Shown piece by piece: positions 1-6,589 of a DNA stretch of 11,328 nucleotides. The position numbers and the translations under genes were made by a program. The DNA is taken from positions 1 through 11,328 of the forward strand of contig CAJXPC010000025.1 of the NCBI GenBank assembly GCA_913057845.1, given 5' to 3'. Origin of the DNA: an uncultured Pseudomonadota bacterium. GTDB taxonomy: Bacteria > Pseudomonadota > Gammaproteobacteria > Burkholderiales > Eutrophovitaceae. A model generated the notes under the pieces. That model made no database searches and had not been told where the DNA came from. It saw nothing but the letters and a program-made list of their open reading frames with translations. The stretch's first letter is position 1, and every line of letters begins with the position of its first letter.

Positions 1-48
1 CGAGATGTAGAGAGGTCTCGTGGGCTCGGAGATGTGTATAAGAGACAG
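1..48 (+). other. Illumina Nextera adapter remnant (artefact)
   Basis: This is synthetic library sequence, not genome. Positions 1-6 match the 3' end of the P7 primer (CGAGAT). Positions 7-14 read GTAGAGAG, which is the Nextera i7 index N707. Positions 15-48 match the 34-base Nextera Read 2 transposase adapter, ending in the 19-base Tn5 mosaic end at 30-48. The order primer end, 8-base index, adapter is exactly that of a tagmentation library molecule. Genomic sequence therefore starts at 49, where an open reading frame on the minus strand continues in frame up to the junction. The adapter identity comes from recall of the published oligonucleotides. The match is complete over its length and chance is not a realistic explanation. 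Confidence 0.98.
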
Positions 49-453
49 CGCTTGCGCTACTGCGGCCTCTCTTCCCATTAGGGCAGATCTGGATTTCTCT
101 ACCGTGTCACGTAGCTTCGAGGTGTCGAGTTGTGCCAGAACCTGCCCAGCCGTGACTGTGTCATTTTCATCTACGTAGACCGCTTCGACAATTCCAGATA
201 GCTCACTTCCAACTTCAACTTGATTGGTGGGCCGCAGTTTTCCTGTTGCGGATACCGTTACAATCAGAGACCCAGTTGTGATTTTTTCTGTTTGATAGGA
301 ATACTGTTGATTTTTATTTTCTGGCCATAGAAAAGCTATCAAAATTAACCCAAGCACGGTAAGTGCAAGATATCCGAAAATCTTTTTAGGACTTACGTTG
401 GATCTGGATTCAGTATCAAGAATATCTTGTAGAGATTTTTCTGAGTATGTCAT
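49..453 (-). CDS. MacA/HlyD-like periplasmic adaptor subunit of a tripartite efflux system (3' end missing)
   Basis: Only the first 135 codons are present; the frame is open from the ATG at 453 to the adapter junction. The protein would link an inner-membrane pump to the outer-membrane channel encoded just upstream in the same direction. Residues 1-24 look cytoplasmic, 25-43 form one hydrophobic anchor segment (IFGYLALTVLGLILIAFLW), and the rest would be periplasmic. Residues 79-112 carry the lipoyl/biotinyl-like hairpin typical of adaptors (VEVGSELSGIVEAV, then VDENDTVTAGQVLAQLDT), after which the alpha-helical hairpin begins. There is no lipobox, so it is anchored by a membrane helix. The sequence is closer in style to MacA-type adaptors, which pair with MacB ABC pumps, than to AcrA lipoproteins, but the pump is outside the window. 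The start lies 27 bases after the outer-membrane gene, with no clear ribosome binding site, suggesting translational coupling or a weak site. Confidence 0.88.
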
Positions 454-480
454 TTTTTTAATGCTGAGGTTTATGTGCGT

Positions 481-1920
481 CTATCTTTTTACTTCATCGT
501 TGTTATAAGCCCACCCGCCGCCCAGGACTTTGTAAAGCTGAGTGATGCTTTGAAATTCACCAAATGTCAGCGTTGATTGCTTTTGTTTTATGGCATTTAA
601 TTCATCACGGGACTGGAGAACTTCTCTAAAGCTAACTAATCCAGTTTGATATCTTTTGTTGACGAACTCGAGGTTATTTGCTCCGGCATCTAGGGCAATA
701 CTCAGATTCTGTAGTTGATTTTTGATGGATGCTAAGTTAACGAGTGCTTGCTCAGCTTCATTAAGACCATTTGCTACAGTCTTTTTATAGGACTCAACAG
801 CGGCTCCTCGGCTTGCAACTTGGGCTTTTACATTGGCATCTAGTGATCCGGAATTGAAAATTGGTGCAAGTAAACTGGCTTGGATGGAAGAAAAGTTTGC
901 ACCCGAGTTGCCTAATGAATTGAGTGTTAGAGCTTCGAGTCCGATCGAGCCAGAAAAAGAAAAGCTTGGATAGCGTTGTGCTTCAGCCACGCCTACATTC
1001 GCAGCCTCTACCTGTAACTGATGAAGAGCTTCTTGAACGTCGGGTCTTTGTAAAATAGTATCTGCTGGGATGGAGAGGGCGATGGTTGAGGGAAGCTGTA
1101 ATAAGTTTTCAGACTGGTTGAGGCTGATGAATGCATATCCAGGCCTCGTTCCTAAAAGCAAATCTATGGCTAAGGAGATTTCCTTGAGCTCACTTGTTTT
1201 TTTCGTAAGCGTTGTTTCTAGGTTGGCGAGTTTAATGTTAGTGAGTTGCAATTGTTCCTCAGTCTCTAATCCGACCGTTACTTCGTGCGTTGCTAGCTCG
1301 ATAAGCTCACTTAAATAGTGAGCTGTTTCTCGCCCTAGACTGAGTTCCTCTTGCTTAGATCGAAATGCGATATAGGATTCAGCAATGCTTGCGATTAATT
1401 TTATTTTAATGCCATTGCGAGCGGCGATTTTGAGTTTTAGGTTTGCCTCAGATGCCTCTATATTTCTTTTGAATTTCCCAAAGAGATCAATTTCCCAACT
1501 TGTTTGAAATTGAGTACTCATTATCGAGCTTGTGCGCCCCAGGCCACTCTCCGAGCTGCTTGTTGCTTTGCTGGTACTTAAGTTAGCATCTAGACTTGGA
1601 TTTTTGTCTGCCCCTGCAGATATTAATTTCTCTTCTGCTTGTAGGATCCTGTTCTTCGCTATATCCATATCGGGGTTTGATTGAAGAGCCTCCTCAATCA
1701 AACTGGTGAGGGTTGGGTCTTCGAAGAATTTCCACCAGTCAAGATGCATAATGACTGCGGGATGATTCTGGTAAGTTTGGTTGGCGTCTGCATTGGCCCA
1801 GCTATTTGGAAGATTAACCAGCGGTGTTTCGTATTGCGGCCCTAGAGATGTGCAGCTCGATGTTAGGGAAATTAATCCTAGCATCGCAGGGCAAATCAAT
1901 GGGTGTTTCAAGAGATTCAT
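481..1920 (-). CDS. NodT-family outer membrane efflux lipoprotein
   Basis: A 479-residue outer membrane factor, normal length for the NodT/OprM group of the TolC superfamily, which forms the trimeric exit duct of RND- or MacAB-type pumps. A short signal peptide is followed by a lipobox-like LTSSC with the acylated cysteine at residue 23; the -3 position is Thr, so the box is slightly off consensus. Next comes the family hallmark GPQYETP (27-33). WEIDLFGKFKR (142-152) lies in the first OEP repeat, and RPDVQEA (292-298) followed by VGVAEAQRYPSFSFSG (309-324) opens the second; these are classic NodT signatures. The gene lies 39 bases after the PaaG-like gene and 27 before the adaptor gene, so adaptor and channel are probably made together. 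The substrate cannot be read from sequence. The start at 1920 is chosen because it gives the complete signal peptide; no strong Shine-Dalgarno is visible before it. Confidence 0.93.
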   Translation of the reverse strand: MNLLKHPLICPAMLGLISLTSSCTSLGPQYETPLVNLPNSWANADANQTYQNHPAVIMHLDWWKFFEDPTLTSLIEEALQSNPDMDIAKNRILQAEEKLISAGADKNPSLDANLSTSKATSSSESGLGRTSSIMSTQFQTSWEIDLFGKFKRNIEASEANLKLKIAARNGIKIKLIASIAESYIAFRSKQEELSLGRETAHYLSELIELATHEVTVGLETEEQLQLTNIKLANLETTLTKKTSELKEISLAIDLLLGTRPGYAFISLNQSENLLQLPSTIALSIPADTILQRPDVQEALHQLQVEAANVGVAEAQRYPSFSFSGSIGLEALTLNSLGNSGANFSSIQASLLAPIFNSGSLDANVKAQVASRGAAVESYKKTVANGLNEAEQALVNLASIKNQLQNLSIALDAGANNLEFVNKRYQTGLVSFREVLQSRDELNAIKQKQSTLTFGEFQSITQLYKVLGGGWAYNNDEVKR

Positions 1921-1959
1921 CGTGAATTTTTTGTTCGTAGCTGAGTTGTGTTCAGAAAA

Positions 1960-2751
1960 TCATTTACCGTGAAAATTTGGATTCCGTTTTTGTTTGAAGG
2001 CATTAACCCCTTCTGCATAATCATCGCTATGCCCAAGCTCGGTTTGCAGTTCACATTCCAGCTCAATAGCTGTTTCAAAATCATTTTTCTCGGCTGCAAG
2101 AATTGCCTGTTTCGTTTTTGCATACGCCAGGGATGGTCCTCTCGCAAGCTGTTCAGCAACTCGTTGTACTTCATTTTCGAAGTCTTGATCGGGAACTGCC
2201 TTCCATATCATCCCCCAAGATTCTGCGTCTCGAGCAGATACGGGTTGTGCAAGTAATGACATGCCCATGGCCCGTTGGCGACCAGATGCTCGTGTTAAGA
2301 AAAACGTTCCTCCCGCATCTGGCATTAATCCGATGCGAGTAAAGGCTTGAAGGAAGCTGGCGGACTCCTTTGCAATGACAATGTCGCATGCAAGGGCTAC
2401 ATTAGCTCCTGCGCCGGCAGCAATTCCGTTTATCGCGCCAATGACGGGCTTAGTTGAAGATCGGATGGCGGTCACAATTGGGACGTACCGTTCCCTAAGC
2501 GATTGACCAAGGTCGTATTTAGATTGATCTGCAGATCGCTCGCGTTCCTTTAAGTTTTGTCCGGCACAGAATCCCCTGCCAGCTCCCGTCAGTACGATCA
2601 CTCCTACGTCATTATCAATTTCCGCCTCTGAGAACGCGTCCCTAAGTTCCAAGAGCATTTGGGTGGTGAAGCTGTTTAAACTTTCAGGTTGATTTAATGT
2701 GATCGTGGCGATTCGGTTTGCGCTTTGATAAGACAGTTGTTTAAAAGTCAT
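1960..2751 (-). CDS. paaG: PaaG-like enoyl-CoA hydratase/isomerase
   Basis: A 263-residue crotonase-superfamily enzyme. It resembles PaaG, the 1,2-epoxyphenylacetyl-CoA isomerase (ring-opening oxepin-CoA forming) of phenylacetate breakdown, more than a general enoyl-CoA hydratase. The oxyanion-hole regions are TGAGRGFCAGQNL (55-67) and GIAAGAGAN (109-117). MPDAGGT (143-149) places Asp145 where E. coli PaaG has its single catalytic Asp, while the Glu pair of true hydratases is absent. EswGMIWKAV and the C-terminal NPNFHGK also parallel PaaG. The ATG at 2751 has a good AGGAG site 8 bases upstream. No other paa gene (paaABCDE, paaZ, paaK) is in the window, so the actual substrate is open: it may act in phenylacetate degradation with genes elsewhere, or on another acyl-CoA. 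Its neighbours are a VOC protein 36 bases upstream and efflux genes downstream, all in one direction. Confidence 0.87.
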   Translation of the reverse strand: MTFKQLSYQSANRIATITLNQPESLNSFTTQMLLELRDAFSEAEIDNDVGVIVLTGAGRGFCAGQNLKERERSADQSKYDLGQSLRERYVPIVTAIRSSTKPVIGAINGIAAGAGANVALACDIVIAKESASFLQAFTRIGLMPDAGGTFFLTRASGRQRAMGMSLLAQPVSARDAESWGMIWKAVPDQDFENEVQRVAEQLARGPSLAYAKTKQAILAAEKNDFETAIELECELQTELGHSDDYAEGVNAFKQKRNPNFHGK

Positions 2752-2759
2752 TTTTCTTT

Positions 2760-2764
2760 CTCCT
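2760..2764 (-). promoter_or_regulatory. Shine-Dalgarno site of the PaaG-like gene
   Basis: On the minus strand AGGAG sits 8 bases before the ATG at 2751. It is the strongest ribosome binding site in the leftward cluster; the VOC, NodT and adaptor genes have none as clear, which suggests the PaaG-like protein is the best translated of the four. Confidence 0.7.
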
Positions 2765-2787
2765 GCTGTTAATAGTGTCTCATAGAG

Positions 2788-3270
2788 CTAAAGTTTGTTG
2801 TCCTGCCAATCACTTAAAATTTGTCGTGCGTGATTTTTGGTTGGATCTAGGCTTTCATCGTGATTTTCTTGTTTTACAGTAAGTTCCAAGACATAACCGT
2901 TAGGGTCACGAAAATAAACTGAATGTATAAAATCGTGGTCACTGATTCCACGGGTTTCAATGCCTAACAATTTAGCTTTTTTAATCATTGCATGCATGAA
3001 ATCCTCTTCGACTTCAAGTGCAGTGTGAAGATCGAAGTCATGTTGTCGTTTAAAGGCGAACGGGTTGTCTGGGCTTTCAAAAAAGGCAATGTGAGATCCA
3101 TCGCTTATCCGATAAAAACTGTGTAATGTGTTGGTGATGCGTGCCGTTTTGGTTTCTGTGATTTTGATGGCATGGACTAACGGTAGACCAAGAAAGTCTT
3201 CGTAGAACGTTCTTGTCTCCTCAGTGTCCCTGCAGCGCATGGCTAGATGGTGCAATTTTCTGATAGGCAT
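2788..3270 (-). CDS. VOC-superfamily metalloprotein (glyoxalase/extradiol dioxygenase-like)
   Basis: A 160-residue protein with two beta-alpha-beta-beta-beta modules, roughly residues 4-66 and 79-132, the fold shared by glyoxalase I, extradiol ring-cleavage dioxygenases and bleomycin-resistance proteins. Likely metal ligands are His8 (in LHHLAMRCRD), Glu65 (HIAFFE), His82 (DLHTALEV) and Glu129 (DPNGYVLELTV); this His-Glu-His-Glu set resembles glyoxalase I more than the His-His-Glu triad of dioxygenases. The last 28 residues or so are polar and extend past the fold. The specific reaction cannot be assigned: glyoxalase, epimerase and dioxygenase-like members look alike at this level. It is the first gene of the leftward cluster and is followed after 36 bases by the PaaG-like gene, which suggests a role in the same acyl-CoA or aromatic pathway. 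No clear ribosome binding site precedes the ATG at 3270. Confidence 0.83.
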   Translation of the reverse strand: MPIRKLHHLAMRCRDTEETRTFYEDFLGLPLVHAIKITETKTARITNTLHSFYRISDGSHIAFFESPDNPFAFKRQHDFDLHTALEVEEDFMHAMIKKAKLLGIETRGISDHDFIHSVYFRDPNGYVLELTVKQENHDESLDPTKNHARQILSDWQDNKL

Positions 3271-3420
3271 TGTAGTTTTTTTGTACCCCGCCGGATTTTT
3301 TATGGATGTAGTGGAATAATAGTTGATTAAGTCATTAGCTCGATTGTAGGCAAAAACGAATCAGTCTTCATTCTATTGGTTTGTTAATATTCGGTGGCTG
3401 TAAGCTGTAAGTGAGACAGT

Positions 3421-3448
3421 TTTGGGCTCCGTTTCGTTCAAATATGAT
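3421..3448 (+). promoter_or_regulatory. Candidate sigma-70 promoter for the molybdoenzyme gene
   Basis: A near-consensus -10 element, TATGAT, lies at 3443-3448. A weak -35 candidate, TTTGGG at 3421-3426, sits 16 bases upstream. Transcription would start near 3455, giving a leader of only about 20 bases before the gene, just enough for the GGGGA ribosome site at 3464-3468. The -35 match is poor, so activator dependence or a different promoter is possible. It was assigned by eye only. Confidence 0.3.
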
Positions 3449-3463
3449 TTCGTTTTAATTTAT

Positions 3464-3468
3464 GGGGA
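3464..3468 (+). promoter_or_regulatory. Ribosome binding site that decides the molybdoenzyme start
   Basis: GGGGA lies 8 bases before the ATG at 3477. It overlaps the earlier in-frame ATG at 3462, which itself has only AT-rich sequence before it. This favours 3477 as the true start. Confidence 0.6.
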
Positions 3469-3476
3469 TTCAGATC

Positions 3477-5588
3477 ATGACTAATGAAGCGATCATCAGC
3501 AAGGATACGAAGACGGTTCATGTGTCGTGTCCGCATGACTGCCCCGATGGTTGTTCGATGTCCGTTACTGTGGATCAGACGAATGGTCGGGCGATCAGGG
3601 TTGAGGGGGATAAAACTCATCCCGTCACTCAAGGATTTCTGTGTGGAAAGGTCAATAGCTACCTCGACTATGTATACAACGATCAGCGTGTGTTGTATCC
3701 ACAAAGGCGCGTTGGTCCTAAAGGGCCTGGGGCGAAGTGGGAGCGTATTGCCTGGAATGAGGCGTTGGATGAGATTTCAAATCGGTTCAAAAGTATCATC
3801 GATATAGATGGCGCAGAGTCGGTACTTCCTTTTTCATACTCGGGCACTCTGGGTATGACAGGGTTTCTTGGTATGGGTCAACGTTTTTTTAATCGGATGG
3901 GCGCGTGTCATCTGGAACGTACCATCTGCACTGCAGCGGGAGCTGCGGCAGAGAAATATACCTTCGGACGTGTTGGGGACGCTGACATTGAGAACATCCC
4001 GAACATGGACGTCATTCTCTTGTGGGGTACCAACATTGTCAGCACGGGGGTTCATGCCGTACCATTTTTGGATCAAGCAAGGAAGAATGGCGCTCAAATC
4101 ATCGCGATTGACCCCAGAGTCACCCGCACCACGGATTTTGCTGATTGGCATTTGGCACCTAAGCCTGGCACTGACGCTGCTCTTGCCCTAGGGATGATGA
4201 AGATCATTGTAGAAAAGGGACTACACGATGAATCTTTTCTAAATGAACACACCGTTGGTTGGGAGCGCTTTGTAGAGGAGCGTTTGTCTGAATATAGCCT
4301 GCAAAAAGTTGCCAAGATAACCGGTTTGGAGGAGGCTGACATATTGCGCCTAAGTGACCTGTACGCATCTACGAAACGCTCGTTTATTCGTTGTAATTGG
4401 GGAATTCAAAGGCATGAGAACGGTGGATCAATGATGCGCGCAATAAAGTTGCTTCCCACAGTCACGGGGGCTGCTGGGGGAGACGGGGGAGTGTGTGTCT
4501 CGACCGGAGGGGAGCTTCGAGTCTTCGATGAAGACCGATTCTTTAGGTCCGAGCTGCTGAAGGGAAGGACTCCCAGAAATTTTAATATGATCCAGTTGGG
4601 TGACGCGCTTACTAAAGCGACCCCTCCTGTTAAAGCGCTCTTCGTATGGAACGCCGACCCGGCTAACTGCGTTCCCGATACAAAAGCTGCGCGACGGGGT
4701 TTGTCCCGAACAGATTTATTTACGGTAGTGCACGATACTTTTTATACGGATTCGGCGCTTTATGCCGATATTTTGTTACCGGCGGACACAGCCCTTGAAC
4801 GAATGGATTTGTTGGCGGGTTATGGTGCCTATTACTATGGTTTATCAATGCCAGCTATAGAAAAGGTCGGGGAGAGCGTTGATAACAGTGAGTTATTTCG
4901 AAGGCTTGCGAAGAAAATGGGGTACACGGAGGATTGTTTCACGCAAACCGATGAGGAAATGATTGAGGAAATCATTGATCCCGAATTTAATCCTTTGTTT
5001 GAAGGTGTGACCCTAGATCTGCTCAAGAAGCAGGGGTGGGCAAAAGGTGCTGTGGACTCTCCACGCAGGAAGGGTGTTAATTCCGGCTTTTGGCCAACAC
5101 CCTCGGGGAAAATAGAAATCTATTCTCAACAGATGGATGAGCTTGGGCTTGATCCTATGCCCGGACATGTTCCTGAGGTAGAGGGGTTGTCGGGTGTTGA
5201 CGAGTCAAGCCCTTATCCATTGCAGGTTTTTAGTGCCGCGACTCACTACTTTATTGGATCGACATTTCAGCATGTGGAACATTTGCAGAATATGTTGTCG
5301 CGTCCTACTTTTGAGCTGAGCCCTCAAGACGCTGATAAGCGGTCTATTTCCGAGGGCGATATGTGTCGATTGTTCAATGATCGAGGAGAGGTGTTTGGTC
5401 ATGTGCACATCGTGAAAGGTCTCAGAGAAGGAGTTGTTGGTGCACCCAAACAACTGCAGGGATCAAAAATGAAAAATGGGTTCAATATTAATGCCCTAAC
5501 GAGCCAAAAAGAGGCGGATATGGGGCGTGGTCCGGTATACTATTCGACTCTCGCTGAGATTCAAAAGGTTGAGGGGAATTTGAGTTAA
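3477..5588 (+). CDS. Cytoplasmic [4Fe-4S]/molybdopterin oxidoreductase (DMSO reductase superfamily), function unknown
   Basis: A 703-residue MopB/COG0243 enzyme. An N-terminal cluster domain carries C18-x3-C22-x3-C26 (CPHDCPDGC) and C56 (GFLCGK), four ligands for a [4Fe-4S] cluster. The central molybdopterin domain runs from about residue 70 to 520, with RRVGPKG, WGTNIVST, DPRVTRTTDFAD and WNADPAN as nucleotide/cofactor-binding stretches. Cys151 in LERTICTAAG is a plausible molybdenum ligand by position. The C-terminal dinucleotide-binding domain (about 575-695) ends with NALTSQKEADMGRGPVYY. There is no twin-arginine signal, so the enzyme should be cytoplasmic. No iron-sulfur or membrane-anchor subunit gene is adjacent. 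The CPxDCPDxC signature is unlike nitrate reductase and formate dehydrogenase H and fits an uncharacterised bacterial MopB group; electron acceptor and substrate are unknown. The start at 3477 is preferred to an in-frame ATG at 3462 (708 residues). folD follows after 58 bases. Confidence 0.88.
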   Translation: MTNEAIISKDTKTVHVSCPHDCPDGCSMSVTVDQTNGRAIRVEGDKTHPVTQGFLCGKVNSYLDYVYNDQRVLYPQRRVGPKGPGAKWERIAWNEALDEISNRFKSIIDIDGAESVLPFSYSGTLGMTGFLGMGQRFFNRMGACHLERTICTAAGAAAEKYTFGRVGDADIENIPNMDVILLWGTNIVSTGVHAVPFLDQARKNGAQIIAIDPRVTRTTDFADWHLAPKPGTDAALALGMMKIIVEKGLHDESFLNEHTVGWERFVEERLSEYSLQKVAKITGLEEADILRLSDLYASTKRSFIRCNWGIQRHENGGSMMRAIKLLPTVTGAAGGDGGVCVSTGGELRVFDEDRFFRSELLKGRTPRNFNMIQLGDALTKATPPVKALFVWNADPANCVPDTKAARRGLSRTDLFTVVHDTFYTDSALYADILLPADTALERMDLLAGYGAYYYGLSMPAIEKVGESVDNSELFRRLAKKMGYTEDCFTQTDEEMIEEIIDPEFNPLFEGVTLDLLKKQGWAKGAVDSPRRKGVNSGFWPTPSGKIEIYSQQMDELGLDPMPGHVPEVEGLSGVDESSPYPLQVFSAATHYFIGSTFQHVEHLQNMLSRPTFELSPQDADKRSISEGDMCRLFNDRGEVFGHVHIVKGLREGVVGAPKQLQGSKMKNGFNINALTSQKEADMGRGPVYYSTLAEIQKVEGNLS

Positions 5589-5646
5589 GTAAGGATTTTG
5601 CTTGGCACTCCTAAGTGTCGAATCATTAATATTAGTCGGGTAGGGT

Positions 5647-6492
5647 ATGAGCGCAAAAATTGTGGACGGAAAGCTCGTCTCTCAAGTCCTCAGGGAAAAG
5701 ATGAAATTGAGGGTGGAGGAGTTAGCGAAGCGAGATATTCAACCTGGTCTGGCGGTAATCTTGTTGGGAGATGATGCTGCCTCCCAGGTTTACGTTCGAA
5801 ACAAAGTTGCAGCCTGTCAGGCGATCGGCGTGCAGTCTCGAGTGTATCGGCTGGCGGCGAATACTTCTGAGCAGAAGGTTCTGGAAGCATTAAAACTACT
5901 GAATAATGATTCTGAGATTAACGGAATTTTAGTTCAACTGCCGCTGCCAAAACACATTGACGAAGATAAGATTCTGGAGATAATCTCGCCGCAGAAAGAT
6001 GTGGATGGCTTCCACAAGATCAATGTCGGTGCGATGGTGACAGGTCATGCCCGATTTTATCCATGCACGCCTCATGGGGTCATGAAGCTCCTTGAATATT
6101 ACGGAATAGCTATTGAAGGCCGGCATGCAGTTGTAGTTGGTCGAAGCAATATAGTTGGTAAGCCGATGGCCTTAATGTTGTTAGAAAAAGGTGCGACAGT
6201 TTCAATCTGTAACTCTAAAACCCCCGATTTAGCGTCGTTCACAAGTCAGGCAGACATTGTTGTCGTTGCGGTTGGTAAACCCAAAGTCTTGAGTGGTGAC
6301 ATGATTAAGCCAGGGGCCACTGTTATTGATGTAGGGATTAACCGGTTGCCGGACGGTTCTTTAGCGGGCGACGTAGACTTCGAATCTGTGCGCGAGGTTG
6401 CAGGGTTCTTAACCCCAGTTCCTGGTGGAGTAGGCCCTATGACGATTACAATGTTGCTAGAAAACACTATTCGGTCATCTGAAATGGTGTAA
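5647..6492 (+). CDS. folD: Bifunctional methylenetetrahydrofolate dehydrogenase/methenyltetrahydrofolate cyclohydrolase
   Basis: FolD interconverts 5,10-methylene-, 5,10-methenyl- and 10-formyl-tetrahydrofolate in the cytoplasm, supplying formyl groups for purines and initiator tRNA. The 281-residue length is standard. Active-site residues are visible: Tyr49 and Lys53 in YVRNK, Gln97 in VQLPLP, and Asp120 in KDVDGFHKINVG. PCTPHGVMKLL (139-149), the cofactor loop GRSNIVGKP (165-173), GDVDFESV (241-248) and TPVPGGVGPMT (256-266) are all family signatures. The start at 5647 gives the usual N-terminus (AKIVDGKLV). The AGGG directly before it is too close to be an ideal ribosome site; translation may be helped by the preceding gene. 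It lies 58 bases after the molybdoenzyme gene in the same direction with no convincing terminator between, so co-transcription is possible. Confidence 0.97.
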   Translation: MSAKIVDGKLVSQVLREKMKLRVEELAKRDIQPGLAVILLGDDAASQVYVRNKVAACQAIGVQSRVYRLAANTSEQKVLEALKLLNNDSEINGILVQLPLPKHIDEDKILEIISPQKDVDGFHKINVGAMVTGHARFYPCTPHGVMKLLEYYGIAIEGRHAVVVGRSNIVGKPMALMLLEKGATVSICNSKTPDLASFTSQADIVVVAVGKPKVLSGDMIKPGATVIDVGINRLPDGSLAGDVDFESVREVAGFLTPVPGGVGPMTITMLLENTIRSSEMV

Positions 6493-6589
6493 TTGGGGCA
6501 GTAGCTCAGCAATTTGGGTTGTTTGAAGGTATATTGTCACCGGCGAGCTCCCATTGAAGAGTTCGTTAATATTAGGGGTATATAACAAT
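6493..6589 (+). other. Intergenic leader before tolC
   Basis: Ninety-seven bases hold the ribosome site AGGGG at 6574-6578, 11 bases before the ATG at 6590. A -10-like TATATT at 6530-6535 has no acceptable -35 partner 16-18 bases upstream. A TTG at 6554 is in frame with tolC but would add 12 residues in front of the signal peptide and lacks its own ribosome site. No terminator hairpin for folD is seen. Confidence 0.4.

Larger units (their letters stand above)
3271..3476. promoter_or_regulatory. Divergent intergenic region between the VOC and molybdoenzyme genes
   Basis: About 200 bases separate two divergent transcription units, so both leftward and rightward promoters should lie here. The region is AT-rich. 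It holds a 7-base tandem repeat, GCTGTAA twice, at 3397-3410. It also has runs of T at 3275-3282 and 3296-3301 that read as A-rich 5' leader for the leftward unit. No tRNA, small ORF with a ribosome site, or clear long palindrome was found. The divergent layout is seen directly; the presence of promoters is inferred from it. Confidence 0.6.

Noticed and set aside
30..48. Tn5 mosaic end as a sign of a mobile element
   Set aside because: It is preceded by the rest of the Nextera adapter, an index and the P7 end, so it comes from library preparation, not from a transposon in the genome.
3316..3344. Leftward promoter for the VOC gene using TATTAT (minus strand, 3316-3321)
   Set aside because: The -10 is acceptable but the -35 position reads ATCGAG, a poor match, and there is no extended -10; I could not support a specific site.
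3477..3560. Twin-arginine export signal on the molybdoenzyme
   Set aside because: No Arg-Arg pair and no hydrophobic segment precede the CPHDCPDGC cluster motif, which starts at residue 18; the longer start at 3462 adds only MGIQI.
3834..4342. Open frames on the minus strand inside the molybdoenzyme gene, and similar antisense or shifted frames inside the other genes
   Set aside because: They lack ribosome sites and recognisable protein features and overlap genes with clear family motifs; they are shadows of the coding strand.
5603..5618. Short hairpin GGCACT-CCTA-AGTGTC after the molybdoenzyme gene
   Set aside because: Six pairs including one G-U and no T-run; too weak to be called a terminator.
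6493..6520. tRNA-like start (GGGGCAGTAGCTCAGC resembles an acceptor and D-arm)
   Set aside because: No anticodon stem, no GGTTCGAATC-type T-arm and no matching 3' acceptor strand occur in the following 70 bases; the tolC leader and signal peptide lie there instead.
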